A DNA stretch of 64,000 bases, taken from contig NC_063170.1 in NCBI RefSeq assembly GCF_023159225.1, positions 19,808,735 to 19,872,734 of the forward strand, written 5' to 3'. The notes under the pieces are model-generated. The model saw only the letters and a list, made by a program, of their open reading frames with translations, had not been told where the DNA came from and did not search any database. This document shows, one piece after another, positions 11,001 to 22,415 of this stretch (positions within the stretch are counted from its first letter, which is position 1; the number at the start of each line of letters is the position of its first letter). The stretch comes from Perognathus longimembris pacificus (taxonomy: Eukaryota; Chordata; Mammalia; Rodentia; Heteromyidae). The position numbers and the translations under genes were made by a program.

Positions 11001-11754
11001 GTCCTGTGTCTGGTTAAGAGGCAAAAAGAGGAAGACATCAGACCCAGCCACTAACTTGCCTCTCAGACAAATGGTCTAAACTCTGGGGCTCAGTCTCTTC
11101 ATCTGGAAAATGGTAGTGTTTACTCGAATTCCAACTACTTCGCTAGTAATCCTGGCGGCCCAATGGGAAACAGCTAGAATGAGGTGACTAAGGAAGCTCC
11201 AGGGCTTATTTCAACCTTTCATTCCTTTTAGCCTCCACACACAGAGGCCTGGGGGTTCCCTCCTTTCAAGCCTCTTCCCCAGCTCTCCTTCAGCCTGTTT
11301 TATGTTGCTCTTGTTCAGTGAACCTTACAGGATTTCCCTGGGCTGGGTAAGGCTGGGGGTGACCTGGGCCCTTGTTTTTGTGGATTGGGCAAAACTCTAG
11401 GGTCATGGAAACAGGGCGCTCTGCACGGTCCCATCTCCAAGGGCAGCTAATGGGGACAGAGAGGAGGGAACCACCACCACTCCCATACATGAGTCACCCT
11501 GTCAACATGCCCTCCTACCACATGCTGCTGGAGCTGGGACCTGCCCCGTCTCCCACCCTTGCCAAGCCGGAACAGAACTGCCTCATGCCAGGCCAGAGTC
11601 ACCAGAACTCCCAAACCCCAGCCTAGATAAGTTTTCTGACCAACGCAGTCTTTATAAAACAAAAGCCATGGTTTTTGTTTTTCATAACTAGAATAAAAAG
11701 AGAACACTCTCCCATACTGTTCTCCATCCCAGTGCGTACCCCAAAAGAAAGCCA
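11001..11754. other. Unique intergenic sequence; weak MIR remnant
   Basis: GGGGCTCAGTCTCTTCATCTG followed by GGAAAATGG near 11086 resembles a worn MIR core. No coding exon is supported; the 108-aa minus-strand frame at 11447-11773 has no recognised domain. Confidence 0.4.
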
Positions 11755-11985
11755 TTTCAAGCCCGTTGCTCACACCTACAATCCTTGCTTCAGGATCCTG
11801 AGATCTGAGGACTACAGTTCAAAACTAACCCTGGGCAGGAAAATCCATGAGATTTATATTTCCAATTAACCAGCAAAAGCTGGAAGTGGAGCTGTGGCTC
11901 AAGTGGTAGAGCACTAGCCTTGAGCACAGAAGCTCAGGGACAGCGCCCAGGCCAAGTTTAAGACCCTGTAATGCCATAAAACAAT
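11755..11985 (+). mobile_element. Alu/B1-headed SINE
   Basis: GTTGCTCACACCTACAATCC, GATCTGAGGACTACAG, then AAGTGGTAGAGCACTAGCC and GCCCAGGCCAAG. Confidence 0.85.
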
Positions 11986-12879
11986 CTGTTACCACCTCTC
12001 ATCCACTGTGGTCCCCTCTCTGTTCCTTTGGGTTATTTGATGGGTTTGTATCTTTTTGATTCATTTATGCTGATTTAGGGATGGAACACACAATTCCTTA
12101 GTCTATTTTAACTGAAAGGCCTCTGTTTTCCCTTTTTTCTGATGTGTTTCCCCTTTTTGTATGTAGCGGGGCCACATTATGCGCACAAGCAAGTGTTCAT
12201 ACTCCTTTGTGTAATTTCACTTTTACAAAAATGGATCATGCTATACTTATCGTTGGGCAATTTGACTTTTTTTTTTCTTTTCACTTAATATATTCTGGGC
12301 ATCGTTCAAAGTCGGTATATATAAATCTTTCTCATCCATTATTATAGCTGGGTAAGGACAAGAATGCTATTCCAGGGGAGAGAAAAGTAGAAAAGAGCTG
12401 TACATCATCTCATCCTTGGAGGGGTGGGGGTGACATCAGGGGGTACACGGAGGTGGGGAGCAGGGCTGGACGGGAAGGGATAAACTATACACAGCTTTCG
12501 CCATATCCAAGTCTCCTTAACTTGGCTTTATTACTATACCAGGGTTTCTCAAACCTTGGCACTGTTGATATTCTGGTGAGTGTATTTCAGTGTTAATCCT
12601 AATTTAATTTTATGGAAGGGCATCCAAGTCATAGTACATATACATATTTATAAAGGATGTAGTTTTCGGAGCTTCTGGATGGCTGAACACATGGTGATGT
12701 AGGAGAGTGGGGTGCTTAGGGCACAGGGGCTTACCTCTCCCCTTCTTCTGGTCTGCAGAAAGTGAACAAGATATGAGGTCTTTAGTCATCTCTATTCTTC
12801 CTCCCTCTACTCACATTCTAGGTAGGTGAACCCAGCTCCCAACCACCTAGATAAATTTAGTCACTGTACCTAGCCATAC
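11986..12879. other. AT-rich intergenic stretch, no gene seen
   Basis: It may hold a worn L1 3' fragment (ATGGATCATGCTATACTTATC, then GGGCATCGTTCAAAGTC), but the match is too weak to outline. Confidence 0.35.
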
Positions 12880-12959
12880 TTTCTCTCTTCCTTTCCCTTC
12901 CCTTCCCTTGCCCTCTCCTTCCTTCCTTCCTTCCTTCCTTCCTTCCTTCCTTCCTTCCT

Positions 12960-12991
<32 letters not shown>

Positions 12992-12994
12992 TCC
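12880..12994. repeat. Polypyrimidine compound microsatellite (CCTT)n (CCTG)n
   Basis: CTTT/CCCTT variants lead into about a dozen CCTT units and then eight CCTG units ending at about 12991. Confidence 0.95.
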
Positions 12995-13109
12995 AAAAAA
13001 TTGTATTGAGATACTCACTTGAACTGTGTAATTCAAGTTTTAGTATATTCACACAGTGTATGTCAGTTTTAGGACATGCTTATCACCCTAAAAAGAAACT
13101 CTATATTCA

Positions 13110-13312
13110 AGCCAAACATGGTGGTGCCTGCCTGTGATCCCAGCTATTTGGTAGGTGTCAGCAGAAGATCATAGTCCAAGACCAGTCCCAGGAGAAAAGG
13201 GCAAGACTTTATCTGAAAAACAAAACAAAAAAGGGCTGGAGGCATGGCTTCAGTAGTAGAATGCTTGCCTAGCAACACCAGGTCCTGAGTTCAAAACCCA
13301 GTGCTACTCCCT
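13110..13312 (+). mobile_element. Older B1-plus-ID SINE
   Basis: CCAAACATGGTGGTGCCTGC head, AAAAAGGGCTGGAGGCATGG junction, GCTTGCCTAGCAACACC and a GTTCAAAACCCAGTGC end. Confidence 0.8.
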
Positions 13313-13329
13313 ATACTCATAGAAATCAC

Positions 13330-13820
13330 TCTTCATTTCCTCCTCATCCCCTAGCAACCAGTATCCACATTCTGTCTCTACGGATTTGCTTATTCAAGAT
13401 ATTTCTATAAATGGAGTCTTCTTTCATTAACATGTTTTCAAAGTTCATTCCTCCTGCAGCATGTCAGTACTTTATTCCTTTTTATAGCCAAGTAATATTC
13501 CACTGACGAGATAGTTACCCAACATTTTACTTACCTGTTCATCTGTTGATGACAAACAGGCTATTGTGAAAATGGGGCTCTCCACATTCCTTACAAGTTT
13601 TTTTTGTGTGACCATATGTTTAATTTCTCTTGAGTACATACCTGGGAGTGGAATTTCTAGGTCACCTGGTAACTATGTTTAGCCTTCTAGGAGCTTTCAA
13701 GGTGTTTTCCCAATGAATGGTAACATTTTACCTTGCCATCAGCCATGTATACAAAGGTGCTAATTTCCTTAATTCCTTATCAACACTTGTTATTGTCTCT
13801 CCGAAGGCAGCCATCTTAGG
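13330..13820 (-). mobile_element. Ancient L1 (L1M-type) 3' end
   Basis: TTATAGCCAAGTAATATTCC, GTTCATCTGTTGATGAC, GGCTATTGTGAAAATGG and CCTGGGAGTGGAATTTC are the usual landmarks of a minus-strand mammalian L1 ORF2 end, in order. No open frame survives. Confidence 0.85.
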
Positions 13821-14569
13821 CATGGTGGTGGGATGGTCTTACTTCTGAGTGGTTCCAAACAGGAGTCAACCTTGTACACATCTTAGCGTACTAGAGCCAG
13901 GGCTAGATACCTGACTGGAGAATGAAGCCTGCTCCAGCTGAGCTATCTCACATGCGATGGCTCAAATGGGGACAGGACCGCCATCTTTGGGCCACACAGG
14001 GATCCTATTCTTGTGGGAAATTAAGATGATAAATACCTGAGATTGTTGTCAGAGACCAGGGAGAGAAGAATGCTGCTTGGCCCTGGGCTGGCTCCCTTCA
14101 AGAAGGTTCCAGACTTCAGTGAGGTTCATTTGAGGATCTCCCAGGACAAAATGACCTCCTTCACCACCCAGCCCAACTGTCAGTGATGCCTCTACATGCT
14201 GAGGAGTAGGTAAATAAGTTGCCGCCTTTTGAGAAGTCATGAGTCTTTCGGGGAGGGGTAGGCATCTTGCAAGAAGTCAATACTTCATTGTTAATTAGCT
14301 TATCAGATACCAACCCACACCCTGTGGGGACAGTCTCCAAGGAAGTGGGAGTCCTGACTCACTGGGAAGTGAGGGTGGGGGAATTGAACGATGGAGACCA
14401 GGTTCCAGGACCCACCAGGGGGCCAGGTTGGAAACAAGGTAAAGTTCGCATCTTCTCTCATCAATGGACAGAGTGGTGATGAGTGCAGTTCATTATAAGC
14501 CATATCTCCGGCTGGCCACTTGGCATGCAACCTTTCTATTGTGTTTGTTTGTTTGTTTACTTTTGCAGT
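13821..14569. other. Unique intergenic sequence, no gene seen
   Basis: No repeat or exon is supported. Short frames at 14049-14581 on both strands have no recognised product. Confidence 0.4.
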
Positions 14570-14790
14570 TTGTTTTGGCATTACTGGGAATTGAACTCAG
14601 TCCTTCACTTGGTATGGTAGGCCAGTGTCCTACCACTTGAGTCACATTCCAGTCCTTTTGCTTTTAGTTAGTTGTTGCTGTTGTTGTCTTCAGATAGTCT
14701 CTCATGAGTTTTTGTCTCTGCTTACTGCAAACCACAATCCCCTTACCTCAGCCTCCTGAGTAGTTGGGACTACAGGAATGCTCAGCACTG
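14570..14790 (-). mobile_element. Older B1-plus-ID SINE
   Basis: ACTGGGAATTGAACTCAG, CCTACCACTTGAGTCACATTC, then B1-like TCAGCCTCCTGAGTAGTTGG and a GACTACAGGAATGCTCAGC end. Confidence 0.75.
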
Positions 14791-14834
14791 TTTCTTATTC
14801 CTTTTTGTTTGTTTTGTAATCTTTAAAAAAAACA

Positions 14835-15045
14835 CATAATTTCACCATTATTATTAAGGCACTGTACAGAGGGGTTACCATTTCAAAAGTCAGGTAATGA
14901 GTGCATTTCTTTTGTTTGGCACTGTCATTCCTTTCTTTGGTTCCCCCCCCCACACACACGTTTCCTCCTCCCATTCCTGCCTACAGGTTGTTAAGTCATT
15001 TTCCACCTAGTGTCTTTATAGCACCATATGAGACCACCTACTTCT
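14835..15045 (-). repeat. Recurrent repeat, probably an L1 3' UTR (copy 1 of 3)
   Basis: GTACAGAGGGGTTACC, AAAAGTCAGGTAATGAGTGC and GGTTGTTAAGTCATTTTCC recur in the same order at 45030-45215 and, shortened, at 32480-32582. The strand is inferred from the L1 idea; the family is not identified. Confidence 0.55.
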
Positions 15046-15209
15046 CACCCCACAAACTGGCCACATGGCCACATCTTACTGGCTAGCCTAAAAAGCTGAT
15101 GCTTAAATCTGAGAATTCTCTCTACCTCCCTGGCCATCCTCCCGTTTATCTAATTTAAAGCCGATCCTCTACTTCTATACTTAATCTCAGAGTATGCATT
15201 TTTAATTTA

Positions 15210-15470
15210 TTCTTATTTATTTATGCCGGTATTGGGGCTTGAACTCAGGACCTGGGAATTATTCCTTGCCTTTTTCTGCTCATGGCTCGTACTCTACCAC
15301 TGGAGTGACACCTCCACTTCTGTTTTTTGTTGTTGTTGTTGTTTGGTTGGTTGGTTGGTTTTAGTTGGGGATAAGAGTCTCACAAGCTCTCCTACATAGG
15401 CTGGCCTTGAATCTATCTCAGCCTCCTGAGTCAGTCGGATTGCAGGCATGAACCCCTGGCACCCAGCCCA
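15210..15470 (-). mobile_element. Alu/B1-headed SINE with (TTG)n/(TTGG)n insertion
   Basis: GGTATTGGGGCTTGAACTC, TACTCTACCACTGGAGTGAC, TCAGCCTCCTGAGTCAGTCGG and GGCACCCAGCCC. TTG and GGTT units near 15325-15360 have expanded inside the element. Confidence 0.8.
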
Positions 15471-15944
15471 GAGCAAGCTTTTCTAATGCTGTTTCTTCTG
15501 TGTTCATTTTGCTCCAAGGACTGTTTTGCTCACTAAAGTCCAGAGCGTTCACCATGGTGCATGAGGTGCTACTTCCACGGCCCCTTGCCTGGATGCTGTC
15601 ACTTGCCTGCTGGCCCAGCCACAAGACTCTGGCTGTCCACACCAGTGAGCTTCTTCTCAGAGCATTTTAGCTATAGCCATGTTCTACCCAGAACATTCTT
15701 GGCCCAGAATCTGCCTGAAGACGTTCTCACTTCCTGCAAGTCTCAACTGAAATGTCTCCTCCTGTAGGGGCTTTTCCTAACACCTCTCCTCCTCCAGCTA
15801 AAGAGCCCCACACTGCCAGATTGCTCACTGTCAGAAAGAGAGAGCGAGAGATGCAAATATAGAAAGGAAGGAAAAAGTGGGATGAATTCTATGGTGTTGG
15901 CTTGGAATTGGAAATAGAATGCACTCACAGCTTTAAATATATTA

Positions 15945-16188
15945 GGTGCCAGCAGCTCACGATTGTTATCCTTGCTACTTAGGTGGCTGAGATCTGAGAA
16001 TCCTTGTTTGAAGCCAGCCCAGGCAGGAGGAAAGTCGGTGAGACTCTCATCTCCAATAAACTACCAAAAAAAAGTCTGAAGTGGGGCTGTGGCTTAAGTG
16101 GTAGAGTGTCAGCCTTGAGTGAAAAAGTAACTTAAGGGATAGCACCCAGGCCCTTAGTTCAAACCCAGTCCTGGCATGTATGCATAAA

Positions 16189-16221
<33 letters not shown>
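15945..16221 (+). mobile_element. Alu/B1-headed SINE ending in (TA)n
   Basis: AGGTGCCAGCAGCTCACG, GATCTGAGAATCC, AAGTGGTAGAGTGTCAGCC and GTCCTGGC, followed by a TA-rich microsatellite at about 16184-16221. Confidence 0.8.
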
Positions 16222-16225
<4 letters not shown>

Positions 16226-17029
16226 AAACTATAGTTAGATAAATGTGTAAATATGTGTGTGTCCATAGTTCAATTCAATTGAGAGGGGTTAAGAAGAGTA
16301 ATAGGCCACTGATGACGAGTGCATAGATCCTGACTTCTAAATGCCATTCTCCACAAAAAAAGAACCAAGACCCCCTCCTCCACCTTGAGGAACAGTTGAT
16401 CCCAGAGTTGGAGCAAGAAAAGAACAAGATAAACTTGAAATATCTTTTATGCTAAAGAAATAAAAATATACTCAAAGAATTATTGCACATATCAAAGGAG
16501 TTCAGAGGTTCCTATTAGTGAAAAAAAGAACAGTAGGAGTACCAAAACAAATCCTCATAACATTATAACTCACTGAATAAAGGACCCATACGTTAATCAA
16601 TCAATACATTCATATAAAGTTTGAAGAGGTCCAGGATAATTCTTTCCCTGAGCAGGAATTCATTGAAAAGGTAACAAGAAGAAGGGCCCAATGGAGGAAT
16701 GTGAAAGCACCTTGATTATCATCAGCTGTTTGAAGTTACTGACTCCCACAGTGAGTCAAAGGGAATTGTGTGACCCCCTTGGCAGGATGTGATGAAAAGA
16801 AGGCAATAATCATTTGTGTGGTGTCTGGAAAGTATTTATGATGAGAATCAGATTATGAATTAATGACAAGTAGCCTCAAATTGGGGAATATTCTACAAAG
16901 TGACACTGGTCTACAATCTTCAATAACATAAAACAATAACTGAGAAGCTGAAAGAGCTTCAAGAAACATGGTGGCTAAAGTTGCCTGTGGCCTTGGAGGG
17001 GATCTCTTAGTTTTAAAGAACATGACTTG
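16222..17029. other. AT-rich stretch, perhaps an old transposon remnant
   Basis: Phrases such as ATTCTACAAAGTGACACTGG and TGGTCTACAATCTTCAATAAC recall 3' ends of old L1 families, but I cannot place it firmly. No coding exon seen. Confidence 0.3.
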
Positions 17030-17260
17030 GGTGGGGTGTGTGCACCAGTGACTAATACCTGCAAGTCTAGCTACTCAGGAGGCTGAGATCTGGGAGATTG
17101 AGGTTTGAAGCCATTTCAAAAGACTCCAATTCATCAGAAAAATACTGAACTGGACATATGGCTCTAGCGGTAGAGTATCAACCGTGAGCAAGCAAAGCAC
17201 TCTGCATGAGAGCTTGAGGCCCTGGTTTCAAGGCCTGGGTCTGGTAGAAGAAAAACAAAG
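17030..17260 (+). mobile_element. Alu/B1-headed SINE (diverged)
   Basis: GTGTGTGCACCAGTGACTAA, GCTACTCAGGAGGCTGAGATC, GCGGTAGAGTATCAACCG, with an A-rich end. Confidence 0.75.
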
Positions 17261-17947
17261 ACTGATTCAAATGTCAACATAGAATGAGGGTCTCCAGATG
17301 AGGCAGTCCTGAGGGACAGGTGTTGACAGAATGACACAACCTCCCACTGCGGGAGCGGTAGGGCAGGTCCCTGCCTGACTCAGTGGTGGTTAGATGATGA
17401 CTCCATGTCTAGGGTGGCTGCAATCAGCAACCAGTACTGTCTGCTGCCCACCACTTTCTCCACTTTCTCAGTGGAGGAACTGGTCATCTCCATATAGGCA
17501 TGTGCCGTTTTGACTTGTTTTGGGGGCCTGGATTTGTGCTTCTGGAATGGACAGCTTATGTGACTCTCTGCTCTTGTGGGCAGTGCAGGGCAGGCCCCTC
17601 CAGACCTGCAGCTCCCTTCACTAGTATCTGTCATCTTCCAGCCATTTGTGAAGCCCAGCCAGCATCCAGATGGCATACTTTCTAAAGCAAGTAGGGCGTG
17701 CGTGTTCATCATCTTTCCGTTTAGCTCTTCTTCAGGGCTGAGCAGCCAGTGTCTATTGGGGAAATTAAAAGCTATCAACTCTCAGACTTAACAGTCTTGA
17801 CAGGTGGACTATGCTGAGGAAGAGTCAGGGCTGGGGACATAGGAGAAAGACTCAGGTTGAAGGATCTCTTCTTGTCCTTTTCTACACCAATTAGAGCAGC
17901 TGGCTTTCCAGAGGGAAACAACAACAACAACCTTAAAAGAGCACCAA
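17261..17947. other. Unique intergenic sequence; 132-aa open frame not supported as a gene
   Basis: The minus-strand frame 17380-17778 is one of the longest outside CpG-rich or repeat sequence. I recognise no domain, and no promoter or splice context supports it, so it is left uncalled. Confidence 0.35.
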
Positions 17948-18170
17948 CAATCAGGTGTGACAGTACTTGCCTATAATCCTAGCTACTCAGGTGGAAGTAA
18001 AAGGATCATGGTACAAGGTCAGCCCTGGGCAAAAGTATAAGACTCTATCTGTAAACAAAGTGCTGCAAAAGGTGCTGGAGGTATGGCTTAAGTAGTGGAG
18101 CACTTGCCTAGCAATGGTGAGATTCTATGTTCAAAACTCCATTATCACAAACATAAATAAATAAATAAAA
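17948..18170 (+). mobile_element. Older B1-plus-ID SINE
   Basis: CAGGTGTGACAGTACTTGCC, TATAATCCTAGCTACTCAGG, GTGCTGGAGGTATGGCTTAAG and a terminal AAATAAATAAATAAA tail. Confidence 0.75.
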
Positions 18171-18289
18171 CCAACAAGCAAACATCTGGGATTTCCATAG
18201 GCACTGCTACTACTGCAAACTATATCCAAGATGAGAAGAAATGCTAGATTTCATTTTTTTAATGACTTGATTTTCTTTGGACCAACTTC

Positions 18290-18590
18290 ACAAACCTGCT
18301 GATCCCTAATTTCTAGTTAAAGACAGGAAGGGGAGAGGTCAAGCAAAGGGGGTCAGATGAATGGAGAGAAGAAGGGAGGGTGATTATGGTAGTAATATTC
18401 AATGTCTATATGTGAAAATGGAACCAGGTAACTTGGGTGATGGGTAGAGGGCTGGGAAAAATAGGGCACAGGGATGGATGGGATGACATTGATTAAAATA
18501 CATTGCACTCATAAATTGATGTGTTGAATCAAAACCCCTTTGTACAGCTACTTAGAGATGATCATAATAATAATGAAAAAAAGGGAAACA
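18290..18590 (+). mobile_element. L1 3' UTR end (copy A)
   Basis: AATATTCAATGTCTATATG, CTCATAAATTGATGTGTTGA and CCCCTTTGTACAGCTACTTAG recur at 21530-21725. The element ends in AATAATAATGAAAAAAAGGG, as an L1-type 3' end would. Assignment to L1 is inference. Confidence 0.6.
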
Positions 18591-19048
18591 AAAGACTCAC
18601 AAGGTAGGCAAGATGAATTGGAAATCCCAGAGGTCACTGCAGAAAAAGGCCGTTGAAGAAAGCCCACAGAGCAAAGATGCTATGGCTAATAGTGGGAGCA
18701 AAAACCAGGGGCACCGACAAGAGCGTGGGTGTGAGCAGCCATCTGGAAAGAAGGCCAGCTGGACGTGGTGATGGGTGAACGTGGGAGTTGGTGGTGACTC
18801 TGGGCTGAGGCATTCTGGGAAAGAACAGTTTGGCAGGAAGGCATTTAATGGCTTTGATCAAGGGCTGTGTATACTTCAGCCCACTCCCCTCCGAGTTCCC
18901 ACCCCAACAGAGTGGAGGGGGTGCAGCCCATAAGGAAGTCCACCCCTTCCAAAAATGCTCCCTTCAATTTCCAGGACCAAGGAGGCATCTGCTAGTCATC
19001 TTAGCCCTAACTCTGTTTAAAATGCAAATCCCTTTGCAATCACAGCCA
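18591..19048. other. Unique intergenic sequence, no gene seen
   Basis: No repeat or supported exon; frames at 18634-18861 (-) and 18830-19165 (+) have no recognised product. Confidence 0.4.
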
Positions 19049-19379
19049 CAGGTTGAACATCCCTTATTCGAAATATTTGAGACCAAAATCATTTTGATCT
19101 TTATCAGATTTTGGAATATTTGCATATGCATAATGAGAGAGCTTGGAGTTAAGATCCAAGTCTAAACATAAAATTCATCTGCTTTACACATACTCATTGC
19201 ACATACCCTGGAGGTTAATTTTATACAATATTTTTTCCTGAGCCTAGGTTTTGATTGCGATCCAAAATATAAAGTTGGATGTGAGATTTTATGCTTGTAG
19301 CATGATGGTGGCACTCAAAAGGTTTTAGATAGGGGAGAATTTAGGATTTCATATTTTTAATTAGGGATACTCATCCTTG
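19049..19379 (+). mobile_element. Ancient DNA transposon / MITE, near full length
   Basis: It begins CAGGTTGAACATCCCT and ends AGGGATACTCATCCTTG, which are imperfect inverted repeats. Inside, TTTTGGAATATTTGCATATGC and AAGTCTAAACATAAAATTCA match a well-known non-autonomous mammalian DNA transposon, probably pogo/Tigger-like. A second copy in the other orientation lies at 51362-51655. Confidence 0.7.
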
Positions 19380-19631
19380 ATTTACATTTTAGTCTGAATG
19401 ATTTTATACAAATTTCCCTGGAGTTCAAGTTCATGGGTGAGGAAGAATAGATAGATGTTGGAGTAAGATACTAAATGTATGTCCCCTTTTCCAGCTACAC
19501 GAGCTGAATACACCAGCAGAAAATCAAACCTGGCCAGGCTATTCTATCCCCTCTAGCCCCCTCCCCAGCACTCACTGAATGGAGGCCACAGAGGGTCACA
19601 CTATAAGGATCATAGGAGCAAAAAGATTGAG

Positions 19632-19760
19632 TGTCTGGGATTGTGGCTTAGTGGTAGAGTACTCACCTAGCATGTATGAGGCCCTGGGTTCGATTCCTCA
19701 GTACAACATTAACCAAAAAGAAAGTCATTAAATAAAAAATATTTAAAAAGGAAAAAAAAA
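19632..19760 (+). mobile_element. ID-like SINE monomer
   Basis: GGATTGTGGCTTAGTGGTAGAG, then GTATGAGGCCCTGGGTTCGA and a long A-rich tail. A- and B-box-like blocks are present; it is a tRNA-derived retroposon and not a tRNA gene. Confidence 0.85.
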
Positions 19761-19929
19761 AGAATCCCTAAGGGATTTGTATGCAGCATGCCCAGATGGA
19801 GAACAGTCCAGGGGACCCTATCTCACATGTTTCATCTACTTGTCTGGACCCTAAAAGACACCCTCAGAGAGCCCAGTATTGTCTGTTGACTCCTTGCATT
19901 ACAGAGAGAACTCAAGACACTGCTTCAGC

Positions 19930-20195
19930 CAGGGGCTGGTGGCTCACACCTATAACCATAGGTAGCTGAGATCTAAGGATCTCCATTCAAAGCTGGCCCT
20001 GACAGTAAAGTCGGTAAGACTCTTATCTCTAATTAACCACCCAAAAGACAGAAGTGAAGCTGTGGTTCAAGTGGTAGAGTGCTAACCTTGAGCAAAAAAA
20101 CAAAAACAAAAAACACTAAGGGACAACACTCAGGTCCTGAGTTCAAGCCTCAGTACTGGCACACGCACACACATACACACAGATGCACACACACC
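19930..20195 (+). mobile_element. Alu/B1-headed SINE with (CA)n tail
   Basis: GGGGCTGGTGGCTCACACCT, GATCTAAGGATC, AAGTGGTAGAGTGCTAACC, then GTACTGGCACACGCACACAC. Confidence 0.8.
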
Positions 20196-20611
20196 TAAGA
20201 CCATTTACCAACTACCTACTTCAAAATGATGAAACCCCCCATCTGCCCACAAGTTATTAGAAGAAGGGTTAGCCACAGCCTTTAAAATTCAAGGTTTTTT
20301 TTTCCCTTCTGATTATAAAAGTCTTATCAATTCAAGATCAAAACACATTTACTGTATCTCCTTCCAGTTCATTTGCTATGCATTTGTCATGCCTGAGCCC
20401 TTACCTTTCAAATAGGTGTCTACATTTTGGTATCCTGCCTTGAAACCAAAGAATATAGTTTATAGCATATATTTGTATTATGTGGGGAAAGGCCTATAAG
20501 GATGCACACCAAATTGTGGAAATGTGAAAGGCAATGCAGAGCAATGTTTGCTTGTTTACCTTACTGGCTTCCAAATTATTTGAAAAAAAAGTTTATTAAT
20601 GTTAAAGAAAG

Positions 20612-20810
20612 GGCTGGGCATATGGCCTAGTGGCAAGAGAGCTTGCCTCGTATACATGAAGCCCTGGGTTTGATTCCCCAGCACCACGTATATAGAAAAT
20701 GGCCAGAAGTGGCACTGTAGCTCAAGTGGTAGAGTGCTAGCCTTCGGCAAAAGGAAGCCAGGACACTGCTCAGGCTCTGAGTTCAAGGCCCAGGACTGGC
20801 AAAAAAAAAA
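20612..20810 (+). mobile_element. Dimeric ID-type SINE
   Basis: Full-length head GGGCTGGGCATATGGCCTAG, B-box-like GGTTTGATTCCCC, linker CACGTATATAGAAAATGGCC and right half GCTCAAGTGGTAGAGTGC, ending GGACTGGC plus an A tail. Confidence 0.92.
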
Positions 20811-20980
20811 TAATAATAATGTTAAAGAAAAAGAAATGATTCTTAGTATTTGTGAAAGATGGAGAGTGGGTTTTCTTCAAAGGGAAACTATGGTGATACA
20901 TCCAGGGCCACTGTCCTGGGGTCTGGCAATGGGGTCTGGTGAACCATGCAGAACTCCAGCTCTGGCAAGGGCAAGTGGGA

Positions 20981-21189
20981 TTTTTTTTATTTTTTATTTG
21001 CCAGTCCTGGGGCTTGGACTCAGGGCCTGAGCACTGTCCCTGGCTTCTTTTTGCTCAAGGCTAGTACTCTACCTCTTGAGCCACAGCACCACTTCTGACT
21101 TTTTCTGTTTATGTGGTGTTGAGGAAATTGAACCCAGGGCTTCATGTATGCAAGGTAAGCACTCTACTGCTAAGCCACATCCCCAGCCC
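20981..21189 (-). mobile_element. Dimeric ID-type SINE
   Basis: Reverse complement of the same family, with the T-rich stretch (tail) on the left and CCACATCCCCAGCCCC on the right. Confidence 0.92.
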
Positions 21190-21529
21190 CACAAGTGGGG
21201 ATTTATAACAATAAGCTGGGTAAGGATCAGAGGATGGAAAAATTGCTAAGAGGAAATAACAAAAACAATGGGTTTCTAGATCATCAGACTTGGTAGAATT
21301 CTTGCTAAAGACAGGATAAGGTAAGATGTCTGAGGTGGAGATGTCTATGGTGGAGAACTTACAATAAATTGCCATCACAGGATTTTTGTTCAAACTGGAT
21401 TCAACAAGGACGAAGAAGGTTCATGAGCAGGAAACTCATAACGGGCTCCAGGGCCTGAGTATGTATTAGTTTCTTGTTGTTGCTATAGCGAATAACCACA
21501 AACTTAGTTGTTTAATACAACACAGGCAA

Positions 21530-21725
21530 ATGAGTATAGTCATAATATTCGATGTACATACATGGAAATGGGATCAGATAATAAGCGGGTAGGCAGAATT
21601 GGGAGACATAGGAGAGAATGACAGAAGGGGTGACACTGATCAAAATGAACTGTATTCATAAACTGACATGTTGAATTGAAGCCCCTCTGCACAACAATTT
21701 AAACAAAACTTTATTAAATAAATAA
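21530..21725 (+). mobile_element. L1 3' UTR end (copy B)
   Basis: TAATATTCGATGTACATAC, GTGACACTGATCAAAATG, TCATAAACTGACATGTTGAA and AAGCCCCTCTGCACAAC match copy A at 18290-18590. Confidence 0.6.
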
Positions 21726-21727
21726 AC

Positions 21728-22415
21728 AGCTAAGTGCCAGTGTCTCATGCCTGAAATCCTAGCTACTGAAGAGGTTGAGATCTGAGGATCATGGTTCAAA
21801 GATAGCCTGGGCACTCTGTAAGACTCATCTCCAATTAACCACCAGAAAACCAGAAGTGGAACTGTAGCTCAAGTTGTAGAACCACTAGCCTTGAGCAAAG
21901 AAGCTCGGGGACAGCACCCAGACCCTGAGTTCAAGTCCCAAGACTGACACCAAAATCTGACACAACTTTTTGCCAGTCATGGGTCTTGATCTCAGGGCCT
22001 GAGCACTGTCCCTGAGCTTCTTTTGGCTTAAGGCTAGCACTCTATCACATGAGCACCACTTCTGGCTTTTCTGTTTATGTGATATTGAGAAATAGAACCC
22101 AGGGCTTCGTGCATGCTAGGCAAGCACTCTACCACTAGGTCACATTCCCAGCCCTCTGTGAGACTTCTATCTCCAATAAACTACTCAAAAAGTGGGAAGT
22201 AGTTCTGTGGCTCAGGTGGTAGAGTGCTAGCCTTGAGCACAAAGGCTCCAGGACAGCTTCCAGGCCCTGAGCCTTTGCTATTGTTGTTTTCTTCCAGACT
22301 AGGTCTCACTATGTTGCTTGGGCTGGTCTCGAATTCTTGGACTCAAGCAAACTAATTCTCTTACTTCAGCCTCCCAAGTAGCAAGGTTTACAGCTACATC
22401 CCACATCTAGGTTTC
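21728..22415. mobile_element. SINE cluster: Alu/B1-headed (+), dimeric ID (-), right half (+), Alu-like monomer (-)
   Basis: 21728-21955 is a plus Alu/B1-headed SINE; 21966-22155 is a minus dimeric ID SINE; 22157-22262 is a plus right half. About 22280-22415 is a minus Alu/B1-type monomer with GGTCTCACTATGTTGCTTGG and TCAGCCTCCCAAGTAGC, notably close to the ancestral Alu-like form. Confidence 0.8.

Noticed and set aside
17380..17778. 132-aa minus-strand open frame in unique sequence
   Set aside because: No domain, splice context, promoter or known homolog that I recognise. Length is within what chance allows over 64 kb.
19632..19720. tRNA-like sequence with A- and B-box blocks, here and in many SINE halves
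   Set aside because: The acceptor stem and anticodon arm do not form a proper cloverleaf and A-rich tails follow; these are tRNA-derived SINEs.
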